64,000 nucleotides of DNA from Dechloromonas sp. UBA6271 (lineage in GTDB: Bacteria > Pseudomonadota > Gammaproteobacteria > Burkholderiales > Rhodocyclaceae): contig DJUX01000008.1 of assembly GCA_002440665.1 (NCBI GenBank), positions 1-64,000 on the forward strand, read 5' to 3'. Within the stretch, counting starts at the first letter, position 1, and every line of letters starts with the position of its first letter. Positions 20,312 through 32,983 of this stretch are shown here, in pieces. A program made the position numbers and the translations under genes. The notes beneath the pieces were generated by a model. The model searched no databases. It had not been told where the DNA came from and saw nothing but the letters and a program-made list of their open reading frames with translations.

Positions 20312-23300
20312 TGCCTGCCGCCAACCTCCGCGACATCCACACCTTCCCCGAACTCGTCCGCTACCTTGAAGACGAACTCGATTGGCCGCTGCAGGAATAC
20401 GGCTTCGACGAGCTCACCTTCGAATTCACCCCCACCGAGCTGGGCCTCAAGGAAGACGACGCCGCCAGGATCAAGGCCATCCACCAGTTACGCCCGCTCG
20501 CCACCGGCCAGCCCTGGGGCATCTTCTTCGTCGAATTCGAAAACAAGAAACTGCCGGTCGTCGTATTGCGCCGAATTCTCTCGCACCTCGTCATCAAGAA
20601 ACGCGAATCCGCCAACAAGGCCAGCGCCCCCGCCTGGCATGCCGAAGACCTGATGTTCATCACCGCCTTCGGCGAAGAAAACAGCCTGGCCCGCGAAATC
20701 GCCTTCGCCCACTTCCATCAGAACCCTGGCGACCTGCCCACCCTGAACGTCCTCGGCTGGGATGGCGGCGACACCCCGCTCAAGTTGGCTAAGGTCGCCG
20801 ACGACCTACGCCAACGCCTGCGTTGGCCGGATGATGAAAGCGACACCCAAGCCTGGCGCGAAAACTGGCGCAGACCCTTCCGCCACCGCATCGGCCACGT
20901 CATCCAGACCGCGGATTTGCTCGCCGAAGAACTCGCCCGGCTCGCGCGCGGCATCCGCGACAAGGCCAAACGCATGCTCGCCGCCGAAACCGAACGCGGC
21001 GCACTGACCAGACTCTACAAAGCTTTCCAGACCGCGCTGATCCACGACCTGACGCCGGAAAGCTTCGCCGATACCTACGCCCAGACCATCACCTACGGCC
21101 TGCTCACCGCCGCCATCTCGCGCACCGAAATGAGCGAAGGCCGCCACGGCACAGCCCTGATCGCCCAGAACGTCGTCGACATGGTGCCAATCACCAACCC
21201 CTTCCTAAAGGAAATGCTGCAAACCTTCTTAAAAGCCGGCGGACGCAAGGGCGGCATCGATTTCGACGAACTCGGCATCCAGGATGTGGTGGAACTGCTG
21301 CGCGGACAGGAAACCGACCTCCCCGCCATCCTGCGCGACTTCGGCAACAAGACACGCGGCGAAGACCCAGTCATCCACTTCTATGAACACTTCCTCAACG
21401 CCTACAACAAGCAACTGAAAATCCAGCGCGGCGTCTTCTACACCCCGCAACCGGTGGTCAGCTACATCGTCCGCAGCGTGCACGAACTGCTGCAAAGCGA
21501 ATTCGGTCTGGCCGACGGCCTTGCCGATACCGCCACCTGGGGCGAGATGCTGATAAAGCATCCAGAAATGAAACTGCCACCGCTCACCGATGCAGCCGAC
21601 GAAAAGCGCTCAATCTCGCCCGACGAACCCTTCGTTCAGATACTTGACCCGGCCACCGGCACCGCCACCTTTCTCGTCGAAGTCATCGATGTGATTTATT
21701 CGACCCTGACCTCCAAATGGACGAAGCAGAATCTGAATGAGGCGCAACGACTGGCCGCCTGGAACGATTACGTTCCCAAAGGTCTGCTGCCGCGCCTGCA
21801 CGCCTACGAGTTGATGATGGCTCCGTATGCCATCGCACACATGAAAATCGGCCTCAAACTCGCCGAAACCGGCTACAAATTTACTACCGATGAACGTGCC
21901 CGCATCTATCTGACCAATGCGCTTGAACCGTGGCAACGGCAACTAGCATTACCTGATTTTGAAGCACTTGCACACGAGGCCGAAGCGGTCAACAAGATCA
22001 AGCGGGACAAGAAATTCACAGTCGTCATTGGAAACCCACCGTATGCGAATTACTCTGCAAACTTAACCCCTGAGGCTCGTCGGATCGTAGATAAGTATCG
22101 CAACTTTAAAGACACTCCGATCAGAGAGAGGAATCAACTTCAGTTTGAGCGAAACATCCAAGACGACTTTGTGAAATTTATTTCCATCGCGCAGGATATC
22201 GTCAGTGCTGCCGATGTTGGGGTATTCGGCTACATCACCAATGGAACAATGCTTTCCTCAACATCATTGCGTGGAATGCGTGAGAGGCTCGTCAAGGAAT
22301 TCAGCAGCTTATTCGAGCTCAATTTACATGGTGGCGTGAACGAAATCGTTGTCGGCATCGAAAACGACGAGAACGTATTTGACATTGCTCAGTCTGTCGC
22401 CATTCACGTTTACGCTCGGTCGAGACAAGGCAAAGGCTCCATCGTTCATTACGCAGACCTTCTAGGTCGGAGAGATTCAAAATACGCGATGCTGTCATCA
22501 CGTTCCGTTGCAGATACTAGATGGCAGCGGATTCAACCCGATACCGAGAACTGTGGCTTCCTGCCACAGGATGAGGCAGGCCGGGCAATTGTACGTCGCC
22601 TCGATTCAATTTTTGTAAGGTTTGGAGCTGGCATTAAGACAAACCGAGATGCCGTAGTTATTGGCTTCGATGAAATGTCGCTTCTCGAAACAGTTAGAGA
22701 GTTCGACGCCCTACTTGTCTCCGAATCGAACTATCAAAGATACGTTCAGGCCCTGCTTTATCGCCCGTTTGACACTCGGTGGATTTTTTATCACGGGGAC
22801 GCAGTAGCTAGTCGGTCACTGCCAACGATGAAGCATGTTATCGCTGGCCCGAACATTGGCTTGGTTAGTTCAAGCACATGGACGACTCCCGGCCGGTTTA
22901 GCGTGGGCACTTCTCGGCTGATGATTGAAATGAAAACTGGTACTCATGATCGAGGGACTACGTTCTTTCCCCTCTATCGCTATGAAAGCTTGCTAGGCGA
23001 GAAGGTTGAACAGGTACACAACCTCAGCGAGGAGTTCGTCAGGGACTGGTGCGCAACTACTCGGATGCAATTTGTCCAAACGGGTAGAGGGGATGGCAAT
23101 AAAACTACCGGGCCAGAGGACATAGTGTCATGGTTATATGGCCTTTTCCACTCTCTCGAATATCGACGCCGCTATCGCACTTCGCTCTCCCAAGGGTTTC
23201 CAATTGTCCTGCTCACCTCGAATATTGCTCTGCTCCAGGTGCTCTCCAAAATTGGCGACGAACTGATTGCACTGCACCTACTCGAATCACCAAAGGTTGA

Positions 23301-23640
23301 CAATTTCATCACCCGTTTCGAGGGTGAAGGCAACAACAGCATTCCCAAGAAACCAACCTATAAAGATGGCGCAGTCTGGATCAACGCCAGCCAGCACTTT
23401 GCCGGTGTGCCGGAAGCCGTCTGGAACTTCCATGTCGGCGGCTATCAGGTCTGCGAAAAATGGCTGAAGGACCGCAAGGGCCGGACGCTGTCGGTCCATG
23501 ACATCGCCCACTATCAGCGCGTGGTCGTCGCCCTCAACGAAACCATCCGCCTGATGGACGAGATCGATGAAGCCATCGAGGCGCATGGCGGTTGGCCGGG
23601 GGCATTTCAAGGCGCGGCCGATTCCGGGGCTGCGGCCTGA
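20311..23640 (+). CDS. Large N6-adenine DNA methyltransferase (type IIG/ISP-like)
   Basis: A roughly 1,109-residue methyltransferase. The SAM-binding motif I is DPATGTATF (from D446) and the catalytic motif IV is NPPY (575-578), as in N6-adenine enzymes. The N-terminal 400 residues resemble the helical region before the catalytic domain in type ISP/IIG enzymes, but no clear nuclease motif was seen. The C-terminal part from about residue 600 should hold target recognition. The ATG at 20,311 overlaps the helicase stop (TGATG); an ATG 21 bases earlier is possible. DNA from about 22,020 to 23,300 is visibly more AT-rich than either end of the gene, suggesting exchange of the specificity region. 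Confidence 0.85.
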   Translation: MPAANLRDIHTFPELVRYLEDELDWPLQEYGFDELTFEFTPTELGLKEDDAARIKAIHQLRPLATGQPWGIFFVEFENKKLPVVVLRRILSHLVIKKRESANKASAPAWHAEDLMFITAFGEENSLAREIAFAHFHQNPGDLPTLNVLGWDGGDTPLKLAKVADDLRQRLRWPDDESDTQAWRENWRRPFRHRIGHVIQTADLLAEELARLARGIRDKAKRMLAAETERGALTRLYKAFQTALIHDLTPESFADTYAQTITYGLLTAAISRTEMSEGRHGTALIAQNVVDMVPITNPFLKEMLQTFLKAGGRKGGIDFDELGIQDVVELLRGQETDLPAILRDFGNKTRGEDPVIHFYEHFLNAYNKQLKIQRGVFYTPQPVVSYIVRSVHELLQSEFGLADGLADTATWGEMLIKHPEMKLPPLTDAADEKRSISPDEPFVQILDPATGTATFLVEVIDVIYSTLTSKWTKQNLNEAQRLAAWNDYVPKGLLPRLHAYELMMAPYAIAHMKIGLKLAETGYKFTTDERARIYLTNALEPWQRQLALPDFEALAHEAEAVNKIKRDKKFTVVIGNPPYANYSANLTPEARRIVDKYRNFKDTPIRERNQLQFERNIQDDFVKFISIAQDIVSAADVGVFGYITNGTMLSSTSLRGMRERLVKEFSSLFELNLHGGVNEIVVGIENDENVFDIAQSVAIHVYARSRQGKGSIVHYADLLGRRDSKYAMLSSRSVADTRWQRIQPDTENCGFLPQDEAGRAIVRRLDSIFVRFGAGIKTNRDAVVIGFDEMSLLETVREFDALLVSESNYQRYVQALLYRPFDTRWIFYHGDAVASRSLPTMKHVIAGPNIGLVSSSTWTTPGRFSVGTSRLMIEMKTGTHDRGTTFFPLYRYESLLGEKVEQVHNLSEEFVRDWCATTRMQFVQTGRGDGNKTTGPEDIVSWLYGLFHSLEYRRRYRTSLSQGFPIVLLTSNIALLQVLSKIGDELIALHLLESPKVDNFITRFEGEGNNSIPKKPTYKDGAVWINASQHFAGVPEAVWNFHVGGYQVCEKWLKDRKGRTLSVHDIAHYQRVVVALNETIRLMDEIDEAIEAHGGWPGAFQGAADSGAAA

Positions 23641-24516
23641 ATGAGCATGCCCGATACCGATTCGCTGAACATCTTCGTCGACGAAGCCGGCGACCCGACG
23701 CTGTTCGCCAACCGTCGCCGTGCCATTGTCGGTACACCGGGTTGCTCACGTTTTTTTATTCTCGGCAAGTTGGAAGTTGACGATCCGCAGGGTTTAGGCG
23801 ACAAGTTGACGGCCTTGCGCCAGATGCTGCTCGCCGATGCCTACTTTGCCGACGTGCCTTCCTTCGACCCCGCACGCGGCAAGACCGCCGCAGCGTTTCA
23901 CGCCAAGGACGATTTGCCGGAAGTGCGTTATCAGGTCTTCAAACTACTGGCCGCCGAAGGCAATGCCCTGCGCTTTCATGCCGTGGTCTGCGACAAGGAG
24001 CGTATTTTGCAAGACGTTCTGGAACGGAATGAGGCTGAACCCGACTATCGTTATCGGCACAATGAACTTTACGATCGGCTGATGCGTTCTCTGTTCGGCA
24101 AGTTTCATCGGCTGGCCGATGTTTATGATGTCTGCGTCGCCCGCCGCGGCCAGAGTGACCGTAACGAAGCCATCCGTACCGCCATCGACCACGCGGAACG
24201 CGACTTCACCGCCAAGTTCGGCTTTGGCCGGGGCGATCAGGACGCCTGGAAGATCAGCGTTTCGACCCCGAAAAACGAGGCATGCCTACAAGCGGTCGAT
24301 TATTTTCTTTGGGCTGTGCAACGCTTTTATGAAGCGCGCGAAGATCAAATCAGCGGCACTGCGAAACGTGAGGAACGATTCCTGAAACTGATCTGGCCGC
24401 AGGTGGGAGAAATCCACGATCTGCACTTTGGGCCGGAACGCGGCAGTTTCTTCAACGCTCAACAGCCATTGACGCTGGAAAGCCGTTTTGGCGAGCAGAA
24501 AAGGAAAAAGCCATGA
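23641..24516 (+). CDS. DUF3800 domain protein
   Basis: A 291-residue protein starting with the DUF3800 signature FVDEAGD (residues 12-18), an acidic motif proposed to be part of an RNase H-like fold. Later blocks such as DHAERDF and the C-terminal CLQAVDYFLWAVQRF also fit the family. The ATG follows the methyltransferase stop with no gap. DUF3800 genes are often found beside restriction and mobile genes, and a nuclease role is suspected but not established. A 110-base gap with no recognised feature separates it from gcvH. Confidence 0.85.
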   Translation: MSMPDTDSLNIFVDEAGDPTLFANRRRAIVGTPGCSRFFILGKLEVDDPQGLGDKLTALRQMLLADAYFADVPSFDPARGKTAAAFHAKDDLPEVRYQVFKLLAAEGNALRFHAVVCDKERILQDVLERNEAEPDYRYRHNELYDRLMRSLFGKFHRLADVYDVCVARRGQSDRNEAIRTAIDHAERDFTAKFGFGRGDQDAWKISVSTPKNEACLQAVDYFLWAVQRFYEAREDQISGTAKREERFLKLIWPQVGEIHDLHFGPERGSFFNAQQPLTLESRFGEQKRKKP

Positions 24517-24626
24517 GTATAGGAACCCCAAAGGTTCACACGGCGCGAGGCCGAGTTTCGCTCACAGCTTTGAAACGCATTATCCATCAACCCTCTTTAA
24601 CCGACAACGCTTTTTAAGGAGCAACC

Positions 24627-25013
24627 ATGTCCAACGTCCCCGCCAATCTCAAGTACGCCACCTCCCACGAATGGATGCTGCTCAACGCTGACGGCACCGT
24701 CACCGTTGGTATCACCGACCACGCCCAGGAAGCCCTCGGCGACCTCGTTTTCGTCGAATTGCCGGAAGTCGGCGCCCATTTCGATGCCGAAAAGGAAATC
24801 GCCGTCGTCGAATCGGTCAAGGCCGCGGCTGACGTTTACGCGCCGATCGCCGGCACCGTGACCGAAGTCAATGAGGCTGCCGCCGACGCGCCGGAATCGG
24901 TCAATCAGGACGCCTACGCCGCCTGGCTATTCAAGATGACCCCGGACAACGTCGCCGACCTCGACAAGATGCTCGATGCCGCCGCCTACCAGGCCGTCGC
25001 CGACGCCGCCTGA
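24627..25013 (+). CDS. gcvH: Glycine cleavage system H protein
   Basis: The lipoyl carrier of the glycine cleavage system shuttles the aminomethyl group between GcvP and GcvT. The 128-residue product has the lipoylation motif [12 protein letters not shown], with the modified lysine near residue 65, and the start [14 protein letters not shown] lies seven bases before the ATG. It is 13 bases upstream of gcvP. Confidence 0.97.
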   Translation: MSNVPANLKYATSHEWMLLNADGTVTVGITDHAQEALGDLVFVELPEVGAHFDAEKEIAVVESVKAAADVYAPIAGTVTEVNEAAADAPESVNQDAYAAWLFKMTPDNVADLDKMLDAAAYQAVADAA

Positions 25014-25026
25014 ACAAGGATCGCCC

Positions 25027-27917
<2,891 letters not shown>

Positions 27918-27918
<1 letters not shown>

Positions 27919-28469
27919 TGACCGTCGATCTCTCTGCCATCGCCAAGTGGCCCAACGTCCCCGCCTGTTACGGCTGGCTGTCGCTTGACCGGCGGGGCGA
28001 CTGGCGACTGCAGGGAGAACGCATCACCCACAGTGGCCTGATCGCCTTCATTAACCGGCAGTACGGTTGTGACGACTCAGGCTGCTGGTTCCTGCAGAAC
28101 GGCCCGCAACGGGTGTTCGTTGAACTAGCCTACACGCCGTGGGTGTTCCGCCGCGAGGAAGACAGCTTTGTCAGCCACAACGGCCAGCCGGCCGGTGCCG
28201 TAAAGGCGGCATTTCTCGATGAGGAAGGCAGCATCCTGCTCGAAACCGAACTCGGCATCGGCCTGCTCGACGACCGCGACCTGGCACATTTTCTCGGCGA
28301 GTGCCGTACAGCCACCGGCAACACCGCGGGCGATGACGACTTTCTCGCCCTGTTGACGGGAAACGACGGCACCGCGATCTGCTGGCAGACATTGCCGCTG
28401 CAGCGGATTGCTGCGGTCGACGTGCCCAAACGCTTCAAATTCGAGCCGCATCCGCAAGCAGCCGGATAA
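27918..28469 (+). CDS. Conserved hypothetical protein after gcvP
   Basis: A soluble 183-residue protein with no signal peptide or membrane segment. Its ATG overlaps the gcvP stop (TGATG), so it is co-translated with the glycine cleavage operon. The N-terminal part (WPNVPACYGWLSLDRRG) and the middle segment (GCWFLQNGPQRVFVELAYTP) look like a conserved DUF2946-like family of betaproteobacteria; this assignment is from memory and weak. No catalytic motif is visible. A copy of the dispersed 13-mer lies near its 3' end (28,409-28,421). Confidence 0.7.
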
Positions 28470-28535
28470 GCATCGCGAGCGCGGCATCACCGGCCATTGA
28501 CCGGGCAAGATCAGGCAGCCGATACTGCAGCCACC

Positions 28536-29963
28536 ATGTTGAGTTTCCTGTCCCTCCTCCATCTGTGCGTGCTGCTCGGCATCGCGCTGCGCATTTTTTC
28601 GCGGCGCAATGCGCATGGAACGGCCGTCGGCTGGTTGCTGCTGGTCATTCTGCTGCCGGCGCTCGGGGCGCTGATGTATCTGCTGATCGGCGAACGGCGG
28701 CTGGGTAAAATCTGGATGCAACGGGCAGCCGCCCTGCGCCCGGAAATGCTGCGCTGGGCTGAAGGCATTCCGGCAGCCAGCATTGTCTCGGCGACAACCC
28801 TCTCCACCGGCGGGGAAAGCATCAGCCGGCTGGCCCATGCTGCGGTCGGACTGCCCCTGATGAGCGGTCACCGACTCCAGTTGCTCGCCGACAGTGCAGC
28901 GATCATGCGCGCGCTGATTGCCGATATCGACGCGGCCCGCAGTTCGGTGCGCCTGGAGTTCTATATCTGGAGCGCCGGCGGCTTCGTCGACGACCTCATT
29001 GCCGCGCTGGTGCACGCCACGCAACGCGGCATCGCCTGCAGCGTGCTGATGGATTCGCTCGGCAGCCGGCCTTTTTTCAAGAGCGCGGCGATCGAACGCC
29101 TGCGTGAGGCCGGCGTCGAGGTCGTCGAAGTTCTGCCAGTCAATCCGCTGCGTGCCCTGTTCGTGCGTTTCGACCTGCGCGACCATCGCAAGATCGCGGT
29201 CATCGACCGCCGCATTGCCTACACCGGCAGCATGAATATCGCCGACCCGCGCTTTTTCAAGCAGGATGCCGGCGTCGGCGAGTGGGTGGATGCCATGGTG
29301 CGGATCGAAGGGCCGGCCGCCTGGGTGCTCGAAGCGGTATCACTCACCGTAACGTCGCTGCAGACCGGCAACCGTTTCACACCGCCGCCCCCGCCCATCC
29401 TGGAGCCCGCCGGCACCAGCCTTGTCCAGATATTCCCCTCCGGGCCACAGGCATCAACGCTGCCCATCGACGCCCTCCTGCTCGCCGCAATCTACGCGGC
29501 GCGCCGTGAAATCGTCCTCACCACGCCCTATTTCGTACCCGGCGAAGCGCTGCTGACGGCGCTGCGCACTGCTGCCTTGCGTGGTGTCCAGGTCGTACTG
29601 ATCGTTCCCGAGAAGATCGACTCACGCCTGGTGCGCTACGCCAGTGAAGCCTACAACGAGGACCTGCTGGCCGTCGGGGTCAGGATTCTGCACTTCCGCG
29701 ACGGCCTGCTGCACACCAAGAGTATGGTCATCGACGAGGAAATTACCATTTTCGGCACGGTCAATCTCGATCTGCGCAGCTTCGAGCTTAATTTCGAGGT
29801 ATCGCTGATCGCCTACGACCGGGAATTTTCTGCCGCGACGCGGGCCTTGCAACACGCTTACGAAGCCCGCTCCCGCACGCTGGAACTCGAACAGTGGCGC
29901 GCCCGGCCACGCGCCCGCCGTCTGCTCGAGAATGCGGTCCAGACGATGAGTCCGCTGCTGTAA
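28536..29963 (+). CDS. cls: Cardiolipin synthase (PLD type)
   Basis: The enzyme joins phosphatidylglycerol molecules into cardiolipin in the inner membrane. The 475-residue protein has two N-terminal membrane helices (about 3-20 and 32-52) and two HKD motifs, DHRKIAVID near residue 218 and LHTKSMVID near 399. The ATG at 28,536 begins directly at the first helix; an upstream TTG would add 13 polar residues. Clade (ClsA or ClsC) cannot be fixed by eye; the two-helix layout fits ClsA. Confidence 0.92.
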   Translation: MLSFLSLLHLCVLLGIALRIFSRRNAHGTAVGWLLLVILLPALGALMYLLIGERRLGKIWMQRAAALRPEMLRWAEGIPAASIVSATTLSTGGESISRLAHAAVGLPLMSGHRLQLLADSAAIMRALIADIDAARSSVRLEFYIWSAGGFVDDLIAALVHATQRGIACSVLMDSLGSRPFFKSAAIERLREAGVEVVEVLPVNPLRALFVRFDLRDHRKIAVIDRRIAYTGSMNIADPRFFKQDAGVGEWVDAMVRIEGPAAWVLEAVSLTVTSLQTGNRFTPPPPPILEPAGTSLVQIFPSGPQASTLPIDALLLAAIYAARREIVLTTPYFVPGEALLTALRTAALRGVQVVLIVPEKIDSRLVRYASEAYNEDLLAVGVRILHFRDGLLHTKSMVIDEEITIFGTVNLDLRSFELNFEVSLIAYDREFSAATRALQHAYEARSRTLELEQWRARPRARRLLENAVQTMSPLL

Positions 29964-29976
29964 GCCGAGTTGTCCT

Positions 29977-31857
29977 TTAGCCCGGCACCGGCAGCGAGAT
30001 TCTTCCCATGCTGAGAATGCCGGCCAGTGCCTCGGCCGGTGCCGGCCGGGCGATCAGGTAGCCCTGTACTTCATCGCACCCGTGATCGCGCAGCAGCTTC
30101 CACTGAGCCATGGTTTCCACGCCCTCCGCCACCACCCGCAGGCCGAGGCTGTGCGCCAGCGCGATGGTGCCGCGGGCAATGGCCAGATCGTTGGCGTCGC
30201 TGGCGATGTCGCGCACGAATGAACGGTCGATCTTCAGCGCGTCGAGCGGCAGGCTGCGCAAATGTGAAAGCGAAGAATAGCCGGTACCGAAATCGTCGAT
30301 GCTCAAGGTGACTCCCATCGCTCCCAACTCGCCGAGGCGCCGGGCAGCGGTATCGGGATTTTCCATGGCGGCCGTTTCCGTGACTTCGAATTCCAGCAGA
30401 TCCGGCGCCACCGCAGCCTCGTTCAGCCGGCGCGCCACGCTCATGGCCAGATCGTGCTGGCGAAGCTGCCGGGTCGACAAATTGATCGCCACGCGCGGCG
30501 GACGAATCCCGTCATCGAGCCAGGCGCGCAATTGCCGGCAGACGGCAATGAGCACCCAGTCGCCGATTTCGTCGATCAGCCCGCTCTCTTCGGCGATGGC
30601 GATGAATTGCGCCGGCAGCATGGAAGACGCCCCCTCGGCCTCCCAACGAAGCAGTGCCTCCAGCCCGGTCAGGCGTCCGGCCATGTCGATTTTTGGCTGG
30701 TAATGCAGTGCGAGCAGCCCTTGATCCATGGCTTCGCGCAGCCGGCACTCGATCAGCAGGCGCTCGGTCGCCGCCTGATTCATCTCCGGGGCGAAATACT
30801 GAAAACGCCCGCCCCCTTTCGCCTTGGCGGCGTACATGGCGGTATCGGCATATTTGATCAGGGTTTCGACATCCTGCGCGTCGCGCGGGCACAGGCTGAT
30901 GCCGATCGACGGCGTCGTCCGCAGTTCCCGGTCGCCAATCAGGTAGGGGGCCGACAGGGCGTCGATCAGCTTGCCGGCGATGGTGGTCACGTCGGGCGAG
31001 GCCAGGCGCGGCAGCAGCACGACGAACTCGTCGCCGCTCAGGCGGGCAACCGTATCCGCCCCACGCACACAGCCCTGCAGCCGCGTCGCCACCTCGACCA
31101 GCAGACTGTCGCCGGCGTTGTGCCCGAGCGAATCGTTGATGTTTTTGAAACGATCGAGATCGAGCAGAAAGACCGCCAGCACCAGATCTTCGCGCACGGT
31201 ATCGGCAATCGACTGATCGAGAATGCTCTCGAGCGCCACGCGATTGTTCAGCCCGGTCAGCGCGTCGTGGCGGGCCTGATGGTGCTGCTCGCAGAGCAGC
31301 TTCATGTGGCGGTCGTTGAGACTTCCGACCTGGCTGAGAACCAGCCACGACATCGAGCCGATGGTCAGCACTGCCGCCACCCAGCTGTACGGATTTTGCA
31401 TGAAAGTCGGCAGGTCGAAGCTCAGGGCGATCCAGCCCCCAACGTGCAGGATGCCGACCAGGGCGCAACTGCCGATGCTGAGCGCCGCCGCCACACTGCC
31501 GCCACGCACGCCGAAGAAGGTGGTCGAGACGAAGCAGAAGGCCATGTAGACCGCCGCCGAATTGCCGGCCAGCCCGTAGATGAACAGCCCGCCGGTGGCT
31601 GCAAGGTAGAGCAGGACGACCGTAAACCAGGCGATGCGTTCGGCGCCGATGCGCCGCCGCAGCAGGAAAACCGCAAACAGCGTCAGGTAAAGCACGGGAT
31701 GCACGACGCTGAGCGAATTGCCCAGGTGCAGATTGCGCGCCATGTTGCCGATCAGCAGCACGCCGCCGGCGAGCAGCGTGACCGACAGCGTCTTCATGAC
31801 CACCTCCTCGCGAATGGCGCGAATCTGTTCGGCAAGTTCTTCCGAAATGGAGGTCAT
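29977..31857 (-). CDS. Membrane GGDEF-EAL cyclic-di-GMP protein
   Basis: A 626-residue signalling protein. About six membrane helices fill residues 20-190, followed by a GGDEF domain and an EAL domain. The cyclase signature reads LSGDEFVVLL, with Ser at the first position, so cyclase activity is uncertain. The EAL half has LEALLRW and DDFGTGYSSLSHL, consistent with an active phosphodiesterase. The sensed signal is unknown. It converges with cls. Confidence 0.92.
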   Translation of the reverse strand: MTSISEELAEQIRAIREEVVMKTLSVTLLAGGVLLIGNMARNLHLGNSLSVVHPVLYLTLFAVFLLRRRIGAERIAWFTVVLLYLAATGGLFIYGLAGNSAAVYMAFCFVSTTFFGVRGGSVAAALSIGSCALVGILHVGGWIALSFDLPTFMQNPYSWVAAVLTIGSMSWLVLSQVGSLNDRHMKLLCEQHHQARHDALTGLNNRVALESILDQSIADTVREDLVLAVFLLDLDRFKNINDSLGHNAGDSLLVEVATRLQGCVRGADTVARLSGDEFVVLLPRLASPDVTTIAGKLIDALSAPYLIGDRELRTTPSIGISLCPRDAQDVETLIKYADTAMYAAKAKGGGRFQYFAPEMNQAATERLLIECRLREAMDQGLLALHYQPKIDMAGRLTGLEALLRWEAEGASSMLPAQFIAIAEESGLIDEIGDWVLIAVCRQLRAWLDDGIRPPRVAINLSTRQLRQHDLAMSVARRLNEAAVAPDLLEFEVTETAAMENPDTAARRLGELGAMGVTLSIDDFGTGYSSLSHLRSLPLDALKIDRSFVRDIASDANDLAIARGTIALAHSLGLRVVAEGVETMAQWKLLRDHGCDEVQGYLIARPAPAEALAGILSMGRISLPVPG

Positions 31858-31921
31858 GGGCCACCGCAGGCAGGTTGAATCAGCACGCTAGTTTATTACG
31901 CCTCGCTCGCGCTCGAATGAA

Positions 31922-31934
31922 TGCTGCGGTCGAC
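31922..31934 (+). repeat. Dispersed 13-mer, intergenic copy
   Basis: An exact TGCTGCGGTCGAC in the short gap between the DnaJ-like gene and the GGDEF-EAL gene. It is one of three intergenic copies. Confidence 0.5.
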
Positions 31935-31962
31935 TGGCAAAAATCCCTGAAATTCAAAAAGC

Positions 31963-32973
31963 CTAGCGCTGGAGATATTGCCGGTTCCACCCGGCGATCT
32001 CTGGCAGGCTGCCCGCCGCCTCGTCCAGTAACGCGGCATTGGCCTGGAGCAGCAACTTGCGCTGGCGGGCGTTCAGCTTGCCCGGAAAAACCGGCTGCAA
32101 ATGGACGACAAGGTCGCCTGCGGGATGCTTGCCCCGCCCGGGAAAGCCTTTACCGGCCAGGCGCAGATCGCGCGCTGCCGGGTCGCCGGGCTCCAGCGTG
32201 CTGCGCAGGCTACCGGCCAGCGCCGGCAACTCGATCTCGCCGCCCGCCAGCAAGGCCAGCGCACTGACCGGCATGCTGAAGTACAGATCGCGCCCACGCA
32301 GCTGAAACAACGGGTGGCTGCGGATGACGATGGTCAGGAACAGATCGCCCGCCGCCAGTTCATCGCTGGCTGCCTCGCCCTGCCCGGCCAGACGCAACTC
32401 GTCGCCCGGCAACATGCCCGGCGGCACCCTGATCTCCAGGCTGACACTGGCGGTCTCGCGCCCACTGCCGCCGCAGTCGGGACAAATCCGCTCACTGAAA
32501 AAACCCCGCCCGAGGCAGGCGTCGCAGCTCACCAGCACGCGCCTGGCATTGTGCACGCGACCGCTGCCATGGCAGGCTTCGCAAAAGCGCGTGCGGGCCA
32601 TGCCGGCCTCGCCGCTGCCGTCGCAGGTCGGGCAGGCCTTGCCGCGCGTGTAGTCGATGCTTCTGCGACAACCGGCCGCCGCCTCTTCCAGACTGATTTC
32701 AAGATTCAGGCGAATGTCCGCGGCCTTGGCCACGGCCTCTTCGGTTTCCGGCTCTGGCTCCGGCTCGGCTTCCGCGGTTTTTGCGTCGGCGGGGGCGTCG
32801 ACCGCAACAAGCTGCTCGTAAGCCGCCCGTATCCGCTTGAAATGCTCGGTCGCCGCCGGGTCGGTATTGCGATCCGGATGCCAGCGCATCGCCAGTCGGC
32901 GGTAGGCACGCTTCACTTCGGCAGGGCTGGCGCCCGGCGCAACGCCCAGAATGGAATGGTGATCGCTGTTCAT
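31963..32973 (-). CDS. DnaJ-family co-chaperone (second J protein)
   Basis: A 336-residue J protein. The J domain covers residues 5-60 with HPD in WHPDRN. The zinc region has all four CxxCxGxG repeats (CPTCDGSG, CEACHGSG, CDACLGRG, CPDCGGSG), and a C-terminal substrate-binding domain follows. The Gly/Phe-rich linker of canonical DnaJ is replaced by an acidic Glu/Pro stretch, and no dnaK or grpE is nearby, so it is probably an accessory J protein rather than the main dnaJ. It is followed upstream by arginase on the same strand. Confidence 0.88.
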   Translation of the reverse strand: MNSDHHSILGVAPGASPAEVKRAYRRLAMRWHPDRNTDPAATEHFKRIRAAYEQLVAVDAPADAKTAEAEPEPEPETEEAVAKAADIRLNLEISLEEAAAGCRRSIDYTRGKACPTCDGSGEAGMARTRFCEACHGSGRVHNARRVLVSCDACLGRGFFSERICPDCGGSGRETASVSLEIRVPPGMLPGDELRLAGQGEAASDELAAGDLFLTIVIRSHPLFQLRGRDLYFSMPVSALALLAGGEIELPALAGSLRSTLEPGDPAARDLRLAGKGFPGRGKHPAGDLVVHLQPVFPGKLNARQRKLLLQANAALLDEAAGSLPEIAGWNRQYLQR

Positions 32974-32983
32974 CGCGGGGATT

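Noticed and set aside
28846..28862. Another 13-mer copy (TGCTGCGGTCG followed by GAC)
   Set aside because: It carries an inserted base and was not counted as exact.
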